Shown here piece by piece: positions 8,329 through 16,095 of a stretch of DNA of 64,000 bases (position 1 is its first letter; every line of letters starts with the position of its first letter). Source of the stretch: Streptomyces candidus (GTDB lineage Bacteria > Actinomycetota > Actinomycetes > Streptomycetales > Streptomycetaceae); NCBI RefSeq assembly GCF_014207445.1, contig NZ_JACHEM010000004.1, forward strand, positions 434,001 through 498,000. Direction: 5' to 3'. The notes under the pieces are model-generated. The model saw only the letters and a program-made list of their open reading frames with translations, had not been told where the DNA came from and did no database searches. A program made the position numbers and the translations under genes.

Positions 8329-9177
8329 ATGGCCTCCCGCACGTCCCCCGCGCGCCCTGTCGGCGCAGTCACCCGCGGGACCACGAACCCGAACCGGCTG
8401 CGTCGCATGGACCGCTGGATCGCCGCCGCACACGGCCCGGCCCTGCTGCGCACACCCGGAGCCGTGGCCGTCGACCTGGGCTACGGGGCCGCCCCCTGGA
8501 CGGCGGTCGAGCTGCTCGGAAGGCTGCGGACCGCCGCGCCCACCGTCGAGGTGGTCGGCATCGAGATCGAGCCCGTACGCGTGACGGGCGCGAAACCGTA
8601 CGAGCGGGAGGGGCTGACCTTCCGGCACGGGGGCTTCGAGGTGCCGCTGGACGGCGGACGGCGGCCGGCGCTGATCCGCGCGGCGAACGTCCTGCGGCAG
8701 TACGACGAGGACCAGGTGGCCGCCGTGTGGGAACGGCTGCGGGACAGACTGGCGCCGGGCGGGCTGCTGGTGGAGGGGACCTGCGACGAGATCGGACGGC
8801 GGCACGTATGGGTGGCGCTGGGGCCGGAGGGCCCGCGCACGGTCACCTTCGCGACCCGGCTGGGCTCCCTGGACCGCCCCTCGGACCTGGCCGAACGGCT
8901 CCCCAAGGCGCTGATCCACCGGAACGTGCCCGGCGAACCGGTGCACGCCTTCCTGCGGGACTTCGACCGGGCGTGGGCCGCGGCGGCCCCGTTCGCCTCA
9001 CTGGGAGCGCGGCAGCGGTGGATCAGGGCGGTGCGGGATCTTTCCGCGGACTGGCCGGTGACCGGGCCGCACTCCCCCACCGGGCACGCGGCGGCGGACG
9101 GGGAGCGGCGCTGGCGGCAGGGCGAGGTGACGGTGCGCTGGGAGGCGCTGGCACCGCGGAACATCTCGTACCGGTGA
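8329..9177 (+). CDS. Class I SAM-dependent methyltransferase
   Basis: A 282-residue protein with a Rossmann methyltransferase motif I (VAVDLGYGAAPWTAVELL) and an acidic motif II (VVGIEIEP). The substrate is unknown; the acceptor-side sequence does not identify a pathway. TACGCT (8317-8322) lies 6 nt before ATG 8329 with no Shine-Dalgarno, so the mRNA is probably leaderless. It diverges from mshA. The last codons and stop lie in the first unit of a 21-bp tandem repeat (9160-9243). Readthrough of the stop would run seven-codon repeats to the next stop. Confidence 0.85.
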   Translation: MASRTSPARPVGAVTRGTTNPNRLRRMDRWIAAAHGPALLRTPGAVAVDLGYGAAPWTAVELLGRLRTAAPTVEVVGIEIEPVRVTGAKPYEREGLTFRHGGFEVPLDGGRRPALIRAANVLRQYDEDQVAAVWERLRDRLAPGGLLVEGTCDEIGRRHVWVALGPEGPRTVTFATRLGSLDRPSDLAERLPKALIHRNVPGEPVHAFLRDFDRAWAAAAPFASLGARQRWIRAVRDLSADWPVTGPHSPTGHAAADGERRWRQGEVTVRWEALAPRNISYR

Positions 9178-9243
9178 GGGAATGCCCCGTACCGGTGGCG
9201 GAACGCCTCGTACCGGTGACGGAGGACCACCTACCGGTGAACA
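9160..9243 (+). repeat. 21-bp tandem repeat duplicating a C-terminus and stop codon
   Basis: Four 21-bp units (9160-9180, 9181-9201, 9202-9222, 9223-9243) each contain TACCGGTG at exactly 21-bp spacing (9169, 9190, 9211, 9232). In the methyltransferase frame each unit reads three codons, Tyr-Arg, then TGA or TGG. The first unit supplies the real stop; unit 2 has TGG instead; units 3 and 4 again have TGA. Confidence 0.85.
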
Positions 9244-9478
9244 ACGCGGGACTTTCACGGGCGGGGTGCAATCCGGGGAACGGGAAGGGGATCTCGTTCG
9301 TCGGACGGGTGTGGAGGGAAGGGCCGGAAGGTTCCCGGGGGTGGTGAGTGGTCGTTGTTTCCGTGTCTGTCGCTTTCGCGGCGGGCGCGGCGGCATCGCA
9401 CCGGCACCAGCGGGGGCCGGCCGGCATCACCGGGCCGTTGACGGCCCATCGGATTCTGATTCGTTCCGGGGGGAGCTC

Positions 9479-10564
9479 GTGAACCGACGCCTTATCAGTC
9501 GTCACCGTGGCCGAAGCGTCACGACCGCCATAGCGCTGGTCTGCGCGCTGAGCGTGCTGGTGCTGCCGGGGCAGGCGTACGCGGATCCGCCGCCGCCACC
9601 GCCTGGCTCCGGCTCCGGCTCCGGCTCCAGGAAGAGCCTGGACGAGGTGCGCAGAGAGATAGACGGTCTGTACCGGAAGGCGGCGGTCGCCACCGACGCG
9701 TACAACCTCGCCGAGGACCAGGCGCAGACCCAGTCCGGCGAGATCGCGAAGCTGGCCCGGCAGATCGTCGCCGGTGAGCAGAGGATCGAGAAGCTGAAGG
9801 ACCGCATCGGCGCCCAGGCACGCGCCCAGTACCGGACGGGCGGCGTGCCGCAGAGCGCGCGGCTGATGATGAGCGGCGACCCCGACCTGTTCCTGCGCGG
9901 CGCGGGCCGGATGCAGCAGGGGCAGCAGGCCGTCAAGGGGATGCTGGACGAACTGACCCGCGCGCAGGAGGACTTGCGGACGTACTCCCAGGACGCGAGC
10001 GGTGAGTGGAAGAAGCTGGAGGCCAACCGCAAGCGCAAGGAGAAGGCGCAGAAGGAGATAGAGAAGCAGATCGACGCGGCCGAGAAGCTGGAGGCCCGCC
10101 TGGAGACCGGCGAGCGGGCCAGGCTGCTGGAGCTGGAGCGCGACGAGCAGTACCGCGCGCAGAGATCCTGGCTGGACTCCGGCGCCCTGAAGAACGGCGG
10201 CGGGGCAGGGGCGACGGAGCAGGGCAGACGCGCGGTCGGGTACGCGACGGCGCAGATAGGGGCACCGTACGTCTGGGGCGCGGAGGGCCCTGACGCCTTC
10301 GACTGCTCAGGGCTCACCCAGCAGGCGTGGGCAGCCGCAGGGCACGACATCCCGCGCACGTCGCAGGAGCAGTGGCGACTGCTGCCCAAGGTGAGGATGG
10401 CGGACATCCGGCCCGGCGACCTGATCATCTACTTCGCGGACGCGAGCCACGTGGCGATGTACATCGGGGACGGAAAGATGGTGCACGCGCCGAGGCCGGG
10501 ACGGAGTGTGACAGTGGCAGGGGCGGGGTCCATGCCGATATTGGGGGTCGTGCGGGCGCGGTAG
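9479..10564 (+). CDS. Secreted NlpC/P60 peptidoglycan endopeptidase
   Basis: A 361-residue secreted cell-wall hydrolase of the RipA-like group. It has a signal peptide (basic N-terminus, hydrophobic core about 17-32, cleavage near AYA), a proline/glycine linker, a long coiled coil (about 50-225, rich in K/E/Q heptads), and a C-terminal NlpC/P60 domain with the catalytic cysteine at about C276 (DAFDCSGL) and histidine at about H324 (SHVAMYIGDG). It cleaves stem peptides of peptidoglycan. The start is GTG 9479 with GGGGGGAG 5 nt upstream. The coiled coil probably restrains the enzyme or binds a divisome partner, as in its relatives. Confidence 0.92.
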   Translation: MNRRLISRHRGRSVTTAIALVCALSVLVLPGQAYADPPPPPPGSGSGSGSRKSLDEVRREIDGLYRKAAVATDAYNLAEDQAQTQSGEIAKLARQIVAGEQRIEKLKDRIGAQARAQYRTGGVPQSARLMMSGDPDLFLRGAGRMQQGQQAVKGMLDELTRAQEDLRTYSQDASGEWKKLEANRKRKEKAQKEIEKQIDAAEKLEARLETGERARLLELERDEQYRAQRSWLDSGALKNGGGAGATEQGRRAVGYATAQIGAPYVWGAEGPDAFDCSGLTQQAWAAAGHDIPRTSQEQWRLLPKVRMADIRPGDLIIYFADASHVAMYIGDGKMVHAPRPGRSVTVAGAGSMPILGVVRAR

Positions 10565-11084
10565 GGGGGCGGGGACGGGGGGTGTACGGGCTCGGGAGGC
10601 GTACGGGAGCGCGGGTCCGCGGGACCGGGCGGGCGCGGGAGGCGGCAGGCACGGTGGGCGTGCGGCAGGCGTCGTACGGCTGCGGGGACCGTGCGAGCGC
10701 GGGAGGCGGCGGGCTCGGGGGACGTGCGCGGCAGGAGGCCGTCCGGCCGCGGGGGCGGGCGGACGGGGACGTACGGGATGGCGCGGGCGGAGGGGCGTGT
10801 GAGCCCAGCGGTCGGCCGACGGGCGCACGGAGGCGCCCCGGGACCGGTGATCATGGGCGGCACGGTGGGCTCGGCGTGATCTTTGTCATGGGCGAGGGGG
10901 CGGCCGCAGCGCGTCCCGGAGCCGCTTATGCCTGGCCGGAGGCGGCGAAACGCACCGGCATATGACCCCGTCCGCTGCGGCCACGCCATTCCGTTGCGGC
11001 GCCGCCTACCGCTAAGGTCCCCGTTTGGCGGGGCGTCGCTCGGCGTCCCACCGCGCCCTCGGGGGGAGGGAAGGAACCGAACCG
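10565..11084 (+). other. 520-bp GC-rich intergenic region
   Basis: No supported gene. The sequence is a purine-rich G-tract, with GTACGG words recurring irregularly and no clean hairpin after the NlpC/P60 stop. TAAGGT at about 11014 may be a -10 for the PP2C gene, and GGGGGGAGGGAAGGAA at 11061-11076 is its ribosome binding region. Confidence 0.6.
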
Positions 11085-12527
11085 ATGCCCGTACCCATAC
11101 CGCGGCAGAGAGTTGTGTCTGCCGTGGAAAGCGGTCAGGCCGGCGATCACCACAGCACAGCCGCACCCCACCAGCAGCCGACCGACCTCACACTGCTGGT
11201 GATCGAGAACGACCCGGCGGACGCGTTCGCCGTGCCCGCGCTGTTCGACACCGCGAACGGCACCAAGGTCCGTGTCCGCACCGCCCGCAACCTCACCGAG
11301 GCCGAGCGGCTGCTCACCGACGACGTGCACTGCATCCTGCTGGACCTGGCCCTGCCCGGCTGCGGGCACTGCCCCGAATGCACGGAGGACGCCGCCCGGG
11401 GCGCCGACGACGGAACCGGCAACGGGGCCGCCGGGAAGGGCACGGGCCCCGTGCTGGGCGCTCTCCACGACGTCCTGCGGATGGCCCCGGGCCAGGCCGT
11501 CCTCGCGCTGACCCCGCCCGACCGGGCGGAGCACGCGGCGGCCGCGGTGCGGGCCGGTGCGCAGGACTACCTGTTCCGCGACGAGCTGGACGCGCGGCTG
11601 CTCAGCCGTGCCATTCGCTACGCGGTGGAGCGCAAACGCGCCGACACCGCCTCGTACAAGCTGGCCGAGTCCCGTCTGCACGCCCAGGAGAACGCCCGCC
11701 TGGAGCGCGGTCTGCTCCCGACCCCGCTCCTGGACGGCTCGGACCTGCGGTTCGCCTCCCGCTACCGCCCCGGCCGCTCCCGTGCGCTGCTGGGCGGTGA
11801 CTTCTACGACACCGTCCGCACCCCGGACGGCACGGTCCACGCCATGATCGGCGACGTCTGCGGTCATGGCCCGGACGAGGCGGCCCTCGGTGTGGAGCTG
11901 CGGATCGCCTGGCGGGCGCTGACGTTCGCCGGCCTGTGCGGCGACGAGTTGCTCTCCACGCTCCAGCGCGTCCTGGAGCACGAGCGGGAGAGCGAGGAGA
12001 TCTTCGCGACGCTCTGCACGGTCGACATCGCCCCGGACGGCCGCCGCGCCGGACTGTGCCTGGCCGGTCACCCGGCCCCGCTGATCGCCCGGCAGGACCG
12101 GCAGGGGCAGCGGATCGCCAGGCTCATGCCGTACGAGGACGGAGGGCCGGCCCTCGGCCTGCTGACGCGCGCCCGCTGGCCCCGGCAACAGGTCGAACTG
12201 GGCGGCGCCTGGAGCCTTTTGATGTACACGGACGGACTGATCGAGGGCCGGGTCTCCGGCGCCGACGGCCTGGGTGAGCCCGGCAGGCTGGGCCAGGACG
12301 GCATGGTCGCGATGATCAACCGCCAGCTCGCCGAGGGGCTGCGCGGCGAGGACCTGCTGGACGCCGCCGTGACCCGGGTGCGTGAGCTGAACGGCGGCGA
12401 ACTGACGGACGACGTGGCGGTCCTGCTGCTCGACCGGGAGGAGACCCGGGACCGCAGCAGGTACGCCGGGGCGGCCCGACCGGCCGCGCCCTTCCGGGCC
12501 TCCGGCCCTCAGCGCCCGCCGTTGTAG
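11085..12527 (+). CDS. PP2C-type response-regulator phosphatase (RsbU/SpoIIE family)
   Basis: A 480-residue fusion. Residues about 35-190 form a degenerate receiver domain, with a glycine/alanine-rich insertion and the LLDLALPG block at the phosphorylation site. A helical linker (190-225) follows. The C-terminal PP2C serine phosphatase (about 225-450) has the metal motifs GGDFYD, GDVCGHGPDEA and DDVAVLLL. Such proteins usually dephosphorylate anti-anti-sigma factors in partner-switching cascades. The target is not in this window. The start has a very strong purine-rich ribosome site. Its 3' end overlaps the convergent DUF2516 gene by 19 bp. Confidence 0.9.
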   Translation: MPVPIPRQRVVSAVESGQAGDHHSTAAPHQQPTDLTLLVIENDPADAFAVPALFDTANGTKVRVRTARNLTEAERLLTDDVHCILLDLALPGCGHCPECTEDAARGADDGTGNGAAGKGTGPVLGALHDVLRMAPGQAVLALTPPDRAEHAAAAVRAGAQDYLFRDELDARLLSRAIRYAVERKRADTASYKLAESRLHAQENARLERGLLPTPLLDGSDLRFASRYRPGRSRALLGGDFYDTVRTPDGTVHAMIGDVCGHGPDEAALGVELRIAWRALTFAGLCGDELLSTLQRVLEHERESEEIFATLCTVDIAPDGRRAGLCLAGHPAPLIARQDRQGQRIARLMPYEDGGPALGLLTRARWPRQQVELGGAWSLLMYTDGLIEGRVSGADGLGEPGRLGQDGMVAMINRQLAEGLRGEDLLDAAVTRVRELNGGELTDDVAVLLLDREETRDRSRYAGAARPAAPFRASGPQRPPL

Positions 12528-12850
12528 GGCCCGTACGGCCCGTCACTGCTGCTCCCGCCGCGTCGGCCGCCGCCGCCTCCGGAAACCTGGCGCAGGGCGG
12601 GCCGTACGTCCACCAGGAACACGATCGACGCGACCAGGCCCGCGATCTGGAGGAACAGCATCGGCAGAAGCAGGTTCACGACGACGGTGATGCCGAGGAT
12701 GATCAGCCAGAAGTTCTTGGACTGCTTGTCGGCGGCCCGGTAGGCGTCGGCCCGTGCGGTCGCGGCCATGATCAGCGCGGCCACCGCCGTGACGATGAAC
12801 ACCAGGTCGACCACGATCATCAGCCCGACATCGAATCCCGAACGCAACAT
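12509..12850 (-). CDS. DUF2516 family small membrane protein
   Basis: A 113-residue protein with about three hydrophobic segments (residues 7-32, 48-68, 70-85) and a glycine/serine-rich tail ending YGPYNGGR. It matches the DUF2516 family of actinobacterial membrane proteins with unknown function. ATG 12850 is chosen; GTG 12859 is in frame but its Shine-Dalgarno would abut the codon. It overlaps the PP2C gene tail to tail (12509-12527) and lies downstream of the HBHA-like gene on the same strand. Confidence 0.85.
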   Translation of the reverse strand: MLRSGFDVGLMIVVDLVFIVTAVAALIMAATARADAYRAADKQSKNFWLIILGITVVVNLLLPMLFLQIAGLVASIVFLVDVRPALRQVSGGGGGRRGGSSSDGPYGPYNGGR

Positions 12851-12965
12851 ACTGAGCACCGCCTCATCAGGGTTGACCGCCTCGTGACCGCCTCGCCCAA
12901 GGTACCGAAACGACGGACCGGACGCCCTCGGGACGAACCGGCCCGTTGTGTCCGGCCGTACGAAA

Positions 12966-13003
12966 CCGCCTGATCCGCCGCTTCCGGGCGGCGGATCAGG
13001 CGG
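12966..13003 (-). terminator. Terminator of the HBHA-like gene
   Basis: CCGCCTGATCCGCC (12966-12979) pairs perfectly with 12990-13003 around a 10-nt loop. It is located about 40 nt past the stop of the minus-strand gene at 13045. Confidence 0.85.
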
Positions 13004-13044
13004 CTGCTTCCGCTCGGTTGCTCCTCGTGGCTACTTCCGAGCCG

Positions 13045-13683
13045 CTACTTCTGCTCGGTGTCCTGAGCGGTCTTCTTCGCCGCGGCCTTGCGCGCCGGGG
13101 CCTTCTTCTGCGCCGACTCGGAGTTGGTCTCCAGCACCACGGGCGCGGCGGCCTTCGGCTCGTCGGTGCCCGCAACGGCGGACTTCGTCCCCGCGCTCTT
13201 CGGCTCTGTCGCCACGAGCGGCTCCGTCGCCACGACCGGCTTCGGCGCCGGGTCGGGCTCGACGGCGATGGCGATCTCGTTGATCTCCTCGGCCGCCTCG
13301 CCGCGCCAGCCCTTCACGGCCTGCTCGCCGTGCTCGGCGACCTTCTCGTACGCCTCACGGGCCTTGACCGCGTACTCCGCGGCCACGCCCACGCTTCGCA
13401 GCGCGAGGTCCTGGGCCGTCTCGCCCAGCTTCTTCAGATCCGTGTCGAAGGAGCCGACGACCTCGGTGAACTTCGACTGGAGGGTGGCCTGCGCCTCCTT
13501 GGCCTGCGAGGTCACCTTCTCCTGAACGGTCTTGGGGTCGGTCTGGCGGACCTTCTCGAAGCGCTCCGGCGCCCCTTCGGCCAGCTTCTTGGCCTGCTGG
13601 ACGGCGAGGTCCGCCGTACCGGCGACGAAGTAGAGGGGGGTCGGGTCGGCGAGGGTCTTTCGCAGGTCATCGCTGATGGCCAT
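13045..13683 (-). CDS. Heparin-binding-hemagglutinin-like protein
   Basis: A 212-residue soluble, helix-rich protein with long amphipathic heptads (about 20-130) and a lysine/alanine-rich C-terminus (KKAPARKAAAKK), the layout of mycobacterial HBHA. No signal peptide is present, also as in HBHA. In mycobacteria that tail binds sulfated glycans; in saprophytic Streptomyces the role is unknown and may be lipid- or DNA-related. The start is MAISDDLR at 13683 with GGGAGGACC upstream. It lies 23 nt downstream of the XRE regulator gene, with which it likely forms an operon, and ends at a strong hairpin. Confidence 0.82.
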   Translation of the reverse strand: MAISDDLRKTLADPTPLYFVAGTADLAVQQAKKLAEGAPERFEKVRQTDPKTVQEKVTSQAKEAQATLQSKFTEVVGSFDTDLKKLGETAQDLALRSVGVAAEYAVKAREAYEKVAEHGEQAVKGWRGEAAEEINEIAIAVEPDPAPKPVVATEPLVATEPKSAGTKSAVAGTDEPKAAAPVVLETNSESAQKKAPARKAAAKKTAQDTEQK

Positions 13684-13706
13684 AACTGTGGTCCTCCCGG
13701 ATCGCG

Positions 13707-14171
13707 TCATTGTGAGGGTGGTACGTCATCACTGCCGGCGTCACGCGTGGCCGTGGCGCCTGTCGCACCCGGCGCCACATCCCCGTCCTCGGCCACGGCG
13801 TCGGCCACGGCCTGCGCCGCGCTCTCCGCCGCGTTCTCCTTGCGGAAGGACTCGTAGATCTGCAGCAGCACCTGCTTCTGCCGCTCGTTGAGCGAGGGGT
13901 CGGCCAGGATGACGGCGCGCGTCTCCAGCTCGTCCCGTTCCTTCTCGTCGAGGATTCCGGCCTGCACGTACAGCGTCTCGGCGGAGATCCGCAACGCTTT
14001 CGCGAGCTGCTGGAGGATGTCCGCGCTGGGCTTGCGCAGGCCGCGTTCGATCTGGCTGAGGTACGGATTGGACACCCCGGCGGCATCGGCGAGCTGGCGC
14101 AAGGACAGCTGCGCGTTGCGCCGCTGTTCGCGCAGGTACTCCCCGAGGTTGCCGACGTTCAGTGATGCCAT
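13707..14171 (-). CDS. XRE-family transcriptional regulator
   Basis: A 154-residue DNA-binding protein with a classic helix-turn-helix at residues about 8-63 (LREQRRNAQLSLRQLADAAG, YLSQIERG). A second helical segment and an alanine/acidic tail follow. It probably controls itself and the adjacent HBHA-like gene. A 12-4-12 inverted repeat sits 28 bp upstream of its ATG, an expected autoregulatory operator. The regulator and HBHA-like gene pair is a recurrent Streptomyces arrangement. Confidence 0.9.
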   Translation of the reverse strand: MASLNVGNLGEYLREQRRNAQLSLRQLADAAGVSNPYLSQIERGLRKPSADILQQLAKALRISAETLYVQAGILDEKERDELETRAVILADPSLNERQKQVLLQIYESFRKENAAESAAQAVADAVAEDGDVAPGATGATATRDAGSDDVPPSQ

Positions 14172-14198
14172 GCCTCCGAGGATGCACCGTCCTTGCTA

Positions 14199-14226
14199 AC
14201 TTTTGCAAGCGCATGCTTGCAAAAGT
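14199..14226 (-). promoter_or_regulatory. 12-4-12 inverted repeat operator upstream of XRE
   Basis: ACTTTTGCAAGC (14199-14210), GCAT, then GCTTGCAAAAGT (14215-14226), with perfect arms. It is 28 bp from the XRE start codon and much more AT-rich than its surroundings. The core TTGCAAG/CTTGCAA is a plausible binding site for the XRE protein itself. Confidence 0.75.
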
Positions 14227-14354
14227 GCTGCATGCCACGCGCGGCAGTGGGAGGCACCCCCGCAAAATCCGGTTCTCCTGTGCGGCCCCACCGCGCCCCA
14301 CGGCTTGCGCGCATCGGGTAAATCGGTCGACAGGCGCGGCGGCGGGAGACTGCA

Positions 14355-15302
14355 ATGGTTCTGCCGTCCGCCACACGGAGCGGACCGACCGCTGGAGCTG
14401 CCTTGGCAACCGCGAGAATCGCGGACATTCGGCCGGAGATCGATACCGCACTCGTCAGGCGTCTGGTGGACACCCAGTTCCCGCAGTGGGCGGGGCTGCC
14501 TCTGCGCCCCGTCGTGCCGGGCGGCTCCGATCACGTGATCCACCGGCTGGGCGAAGAGCTGGCGGTCCGGCTGCCCCGGCACCCCGGGGCCATCGGGCAG
14601 GCCGGGAAGGAGTTCCGGTGGCTGCCTCGGCTCGCCCCACACCTCCCGTTGGCCGTTCCGGTAACGACGGCGGTGGGGAAGCCCGGCTTCGGCTACCCGT
14701 GGCCGTGGGCGGTGTCCCGCTGGCTGGAGGGCGAGGTGGCGACCGTCGACTCACTGGGCGACTCCACCGGTGCCGCCGTCGAGTTGGCTCGTTTCCTCAG
14801 GGCTCTGCAGCGGTGCGCACCCCCCGGCATTCCGCCCACCGCTGCCCGCGAAGAGCTCGCCGGTTGGTCGTTGGCCGGGCGGCACGGCGCGACGCGGTCC
14901 GCCATCGCCGAGGTCGGCGGCGTCTTCGACGCCACGGCGATGACCGGGCTGTGGGACGCCGCCATGGACGCCCCCGCGTGGGATCGCCCCCCGGTCTGGT
15001 TCCACGGTGACTTCCACACGGGCAACCTGCTGACCTTCGACGGCCGCCTCAGCGCCGTCATCGACTTCGGCGGGCTCGGCATCGGCGACCCGGCGTGCGA
15101 CCTGATGATCGCCTTCACCCTCATGACGTCGGCCGGCCGGGCCGCCTTCCGCGACACGCTCGGTGTGGACGACGCCACCTGGCTACGGGGCCGCGGCTGG
15201 GCCATGGCCACCGGCCTGAACGCCTACACCTCCTACGCCGCCGCCGACCATCGGGTCGCCGCGCAGACCACCCGGCAGATCAACGAAGCACTCATCGGAT
15301 AG
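14355..15302 (+). CDS. Aminoglycoside phosphotransferase (APH)-family kinase
   Basis: A 315-residue APH/choline-kinase fold enzyme. It contains the catalytic loop HGDFHTGNLL (Brenner motif H-G-D-x-H-x-x-N) and the metal-binding VIDFGGLGIGDPACDL. The N-lobe carries a P-loop-like VVPGGSDHVIHRLG. It may phosphorylate an antibiotic or a metabolite; many Streptomyces members are not resistance genes. GGGAG lies 6 nt before ATG 14355. It diverges from the XRE regulator and is followed by a separately started histidine phosphatase gene. Confidence 0.87.
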   Translation: MVLPSATRSGPTAGAALATARIADIRPEIDTALVRRLVDTQFPQWAGLPLRPVVPGGSDHVIHRLGEELAVRLPRHPGAIGQAGKEFRWLPRLAPHLPLAVPVTTAVGKPGFGYPWPWAVSRWLEGEVATVDSLGDSTGAAVELARFLRALQRCAPPGIPPTAAREELAGWSLAGRHGATRSAIAEVGGVFDATAMTGLWDAAMDAPAWDRPPVWFHGDFHTGNLLTFDGRLSAVIDFGGLGIGDPACDLMIAFTLMTSAGRAAFRDTLGVDDATWLRGRGWAMATGLNAYTSYAAADHRVAAQTTRQINEALIG

Positions 15303-15448
15303 CGGAGCAGGCGGTCCTCGGCCCGCACGACTCACAGTGCCCGCCGAACCCCCGGGCCCGCCCGGCTCCCTGTGCCCGCCGCGCACAGCGCCGTTCCGCT
15401 GCCGGTCCGCCGTTGCTCACCGCGGTGGTGGCCGCTAGCTTCCTCGTC

Positions 15449-16081
15449 ATGGACACGCCCCAGCCCCGTTACCTGTATCTCGCCCGGCACGCCGAGGCCA
15501 ACAGCGACGAGTCCGCGCTCACCGACGCCGGGCGCCGTCAGGCCGTCCTCCTCGGCGAACGGTTGCGCGAGGTACCGCTGGCCGCGATCCACCACGGGCC
15601 GCTGGCCCGCACCACGGAGACCGCGCGGCTGGTCGCGGAGCAACGGGCCGACGGGGTGCAGCCGTTGGCGTCGGACGCTGCCGGGGACTACATACCGTAC
15701 GAGCCGACGCGGGAGGACCTGGTGGGTGGCGGGGTGGATGCCGACCGCTACCTGGACTTCGTGGCGCAGTTCCCGCCCGCCGAACGGGCCGCGGGGGCGC
15801 AACTGGCCGGTCGAGCGGAGAAGTTGTTCACAGGTCCGGTCGACGGGAGCGAGCCCCGGCACGAGCTGGTCGTCACCCACAACTTTCTCGGCGGGTGGAT
15901 CGTGCGTGCGGCGTACGACGCGCCGGCCTGGCGGTGGCTCGGCATCAACCTCGCGAACGCCGCGCTGACCGTGATCCGTTACGCCCCCGGCCGGCCCTCC
16001 TCCGTTCTCGTCTTCAACGACATGGGGCACCTGCCCGCCGAGCTGCGCTGGACGGGGCTGCCGCCGGAGTCGCGGGTCTGA
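15449..16081 (+). CDS. Histidine phosphatase superfamily protein
   Basis: A 210-residue phosphoglycerate-mutase-like phosphatase: LARHAEAN carries the phospho-acceptor histidine (RHA in place of RHG), HHGPLARTTETA the conserved arginine, and VVTHNFLGGWIV the second histidine. The substrate is unknown. TAGCTT (15436-15441) lies 7 nt before ATG 15449 with no Shine-Dalgarno, so it is probably leaderless. It converges with the MFS gene, stops 14 nt apart. Confidence 0.85.
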   Translation: MDTPQPRYLYLARHAEANSDESALTDAGRRQAVLLGERLREVPLAAIHHGPLARTTETARLVAEQRADGVQPLASDAAGDYIPYEPTREDLVGGGVDADRYLDFVAQFPPAERAAGAQLAGRAEKLFTGPVDGSEPRHELVVTHNFLGGWIVRAAYDAPAWRWLGINLANAALTVIRYAPGRPSSVLVFNDMGHLPAELRWTGLPPESRV

Positions 16082-16095
16082 GGCCGCCCGGCACG

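Noticed and set aside
6686..8584. A long open frame on the plus strand antisense to mshA
   Set aside because: It has no family resemblance and its composition is the mirror of the mshA coding frame; high-GC shadow.
9168..9243. CRISPR array
   Set aside because: The 21-bp units are contiguous with no spacers; it is a simple tandem repeat.
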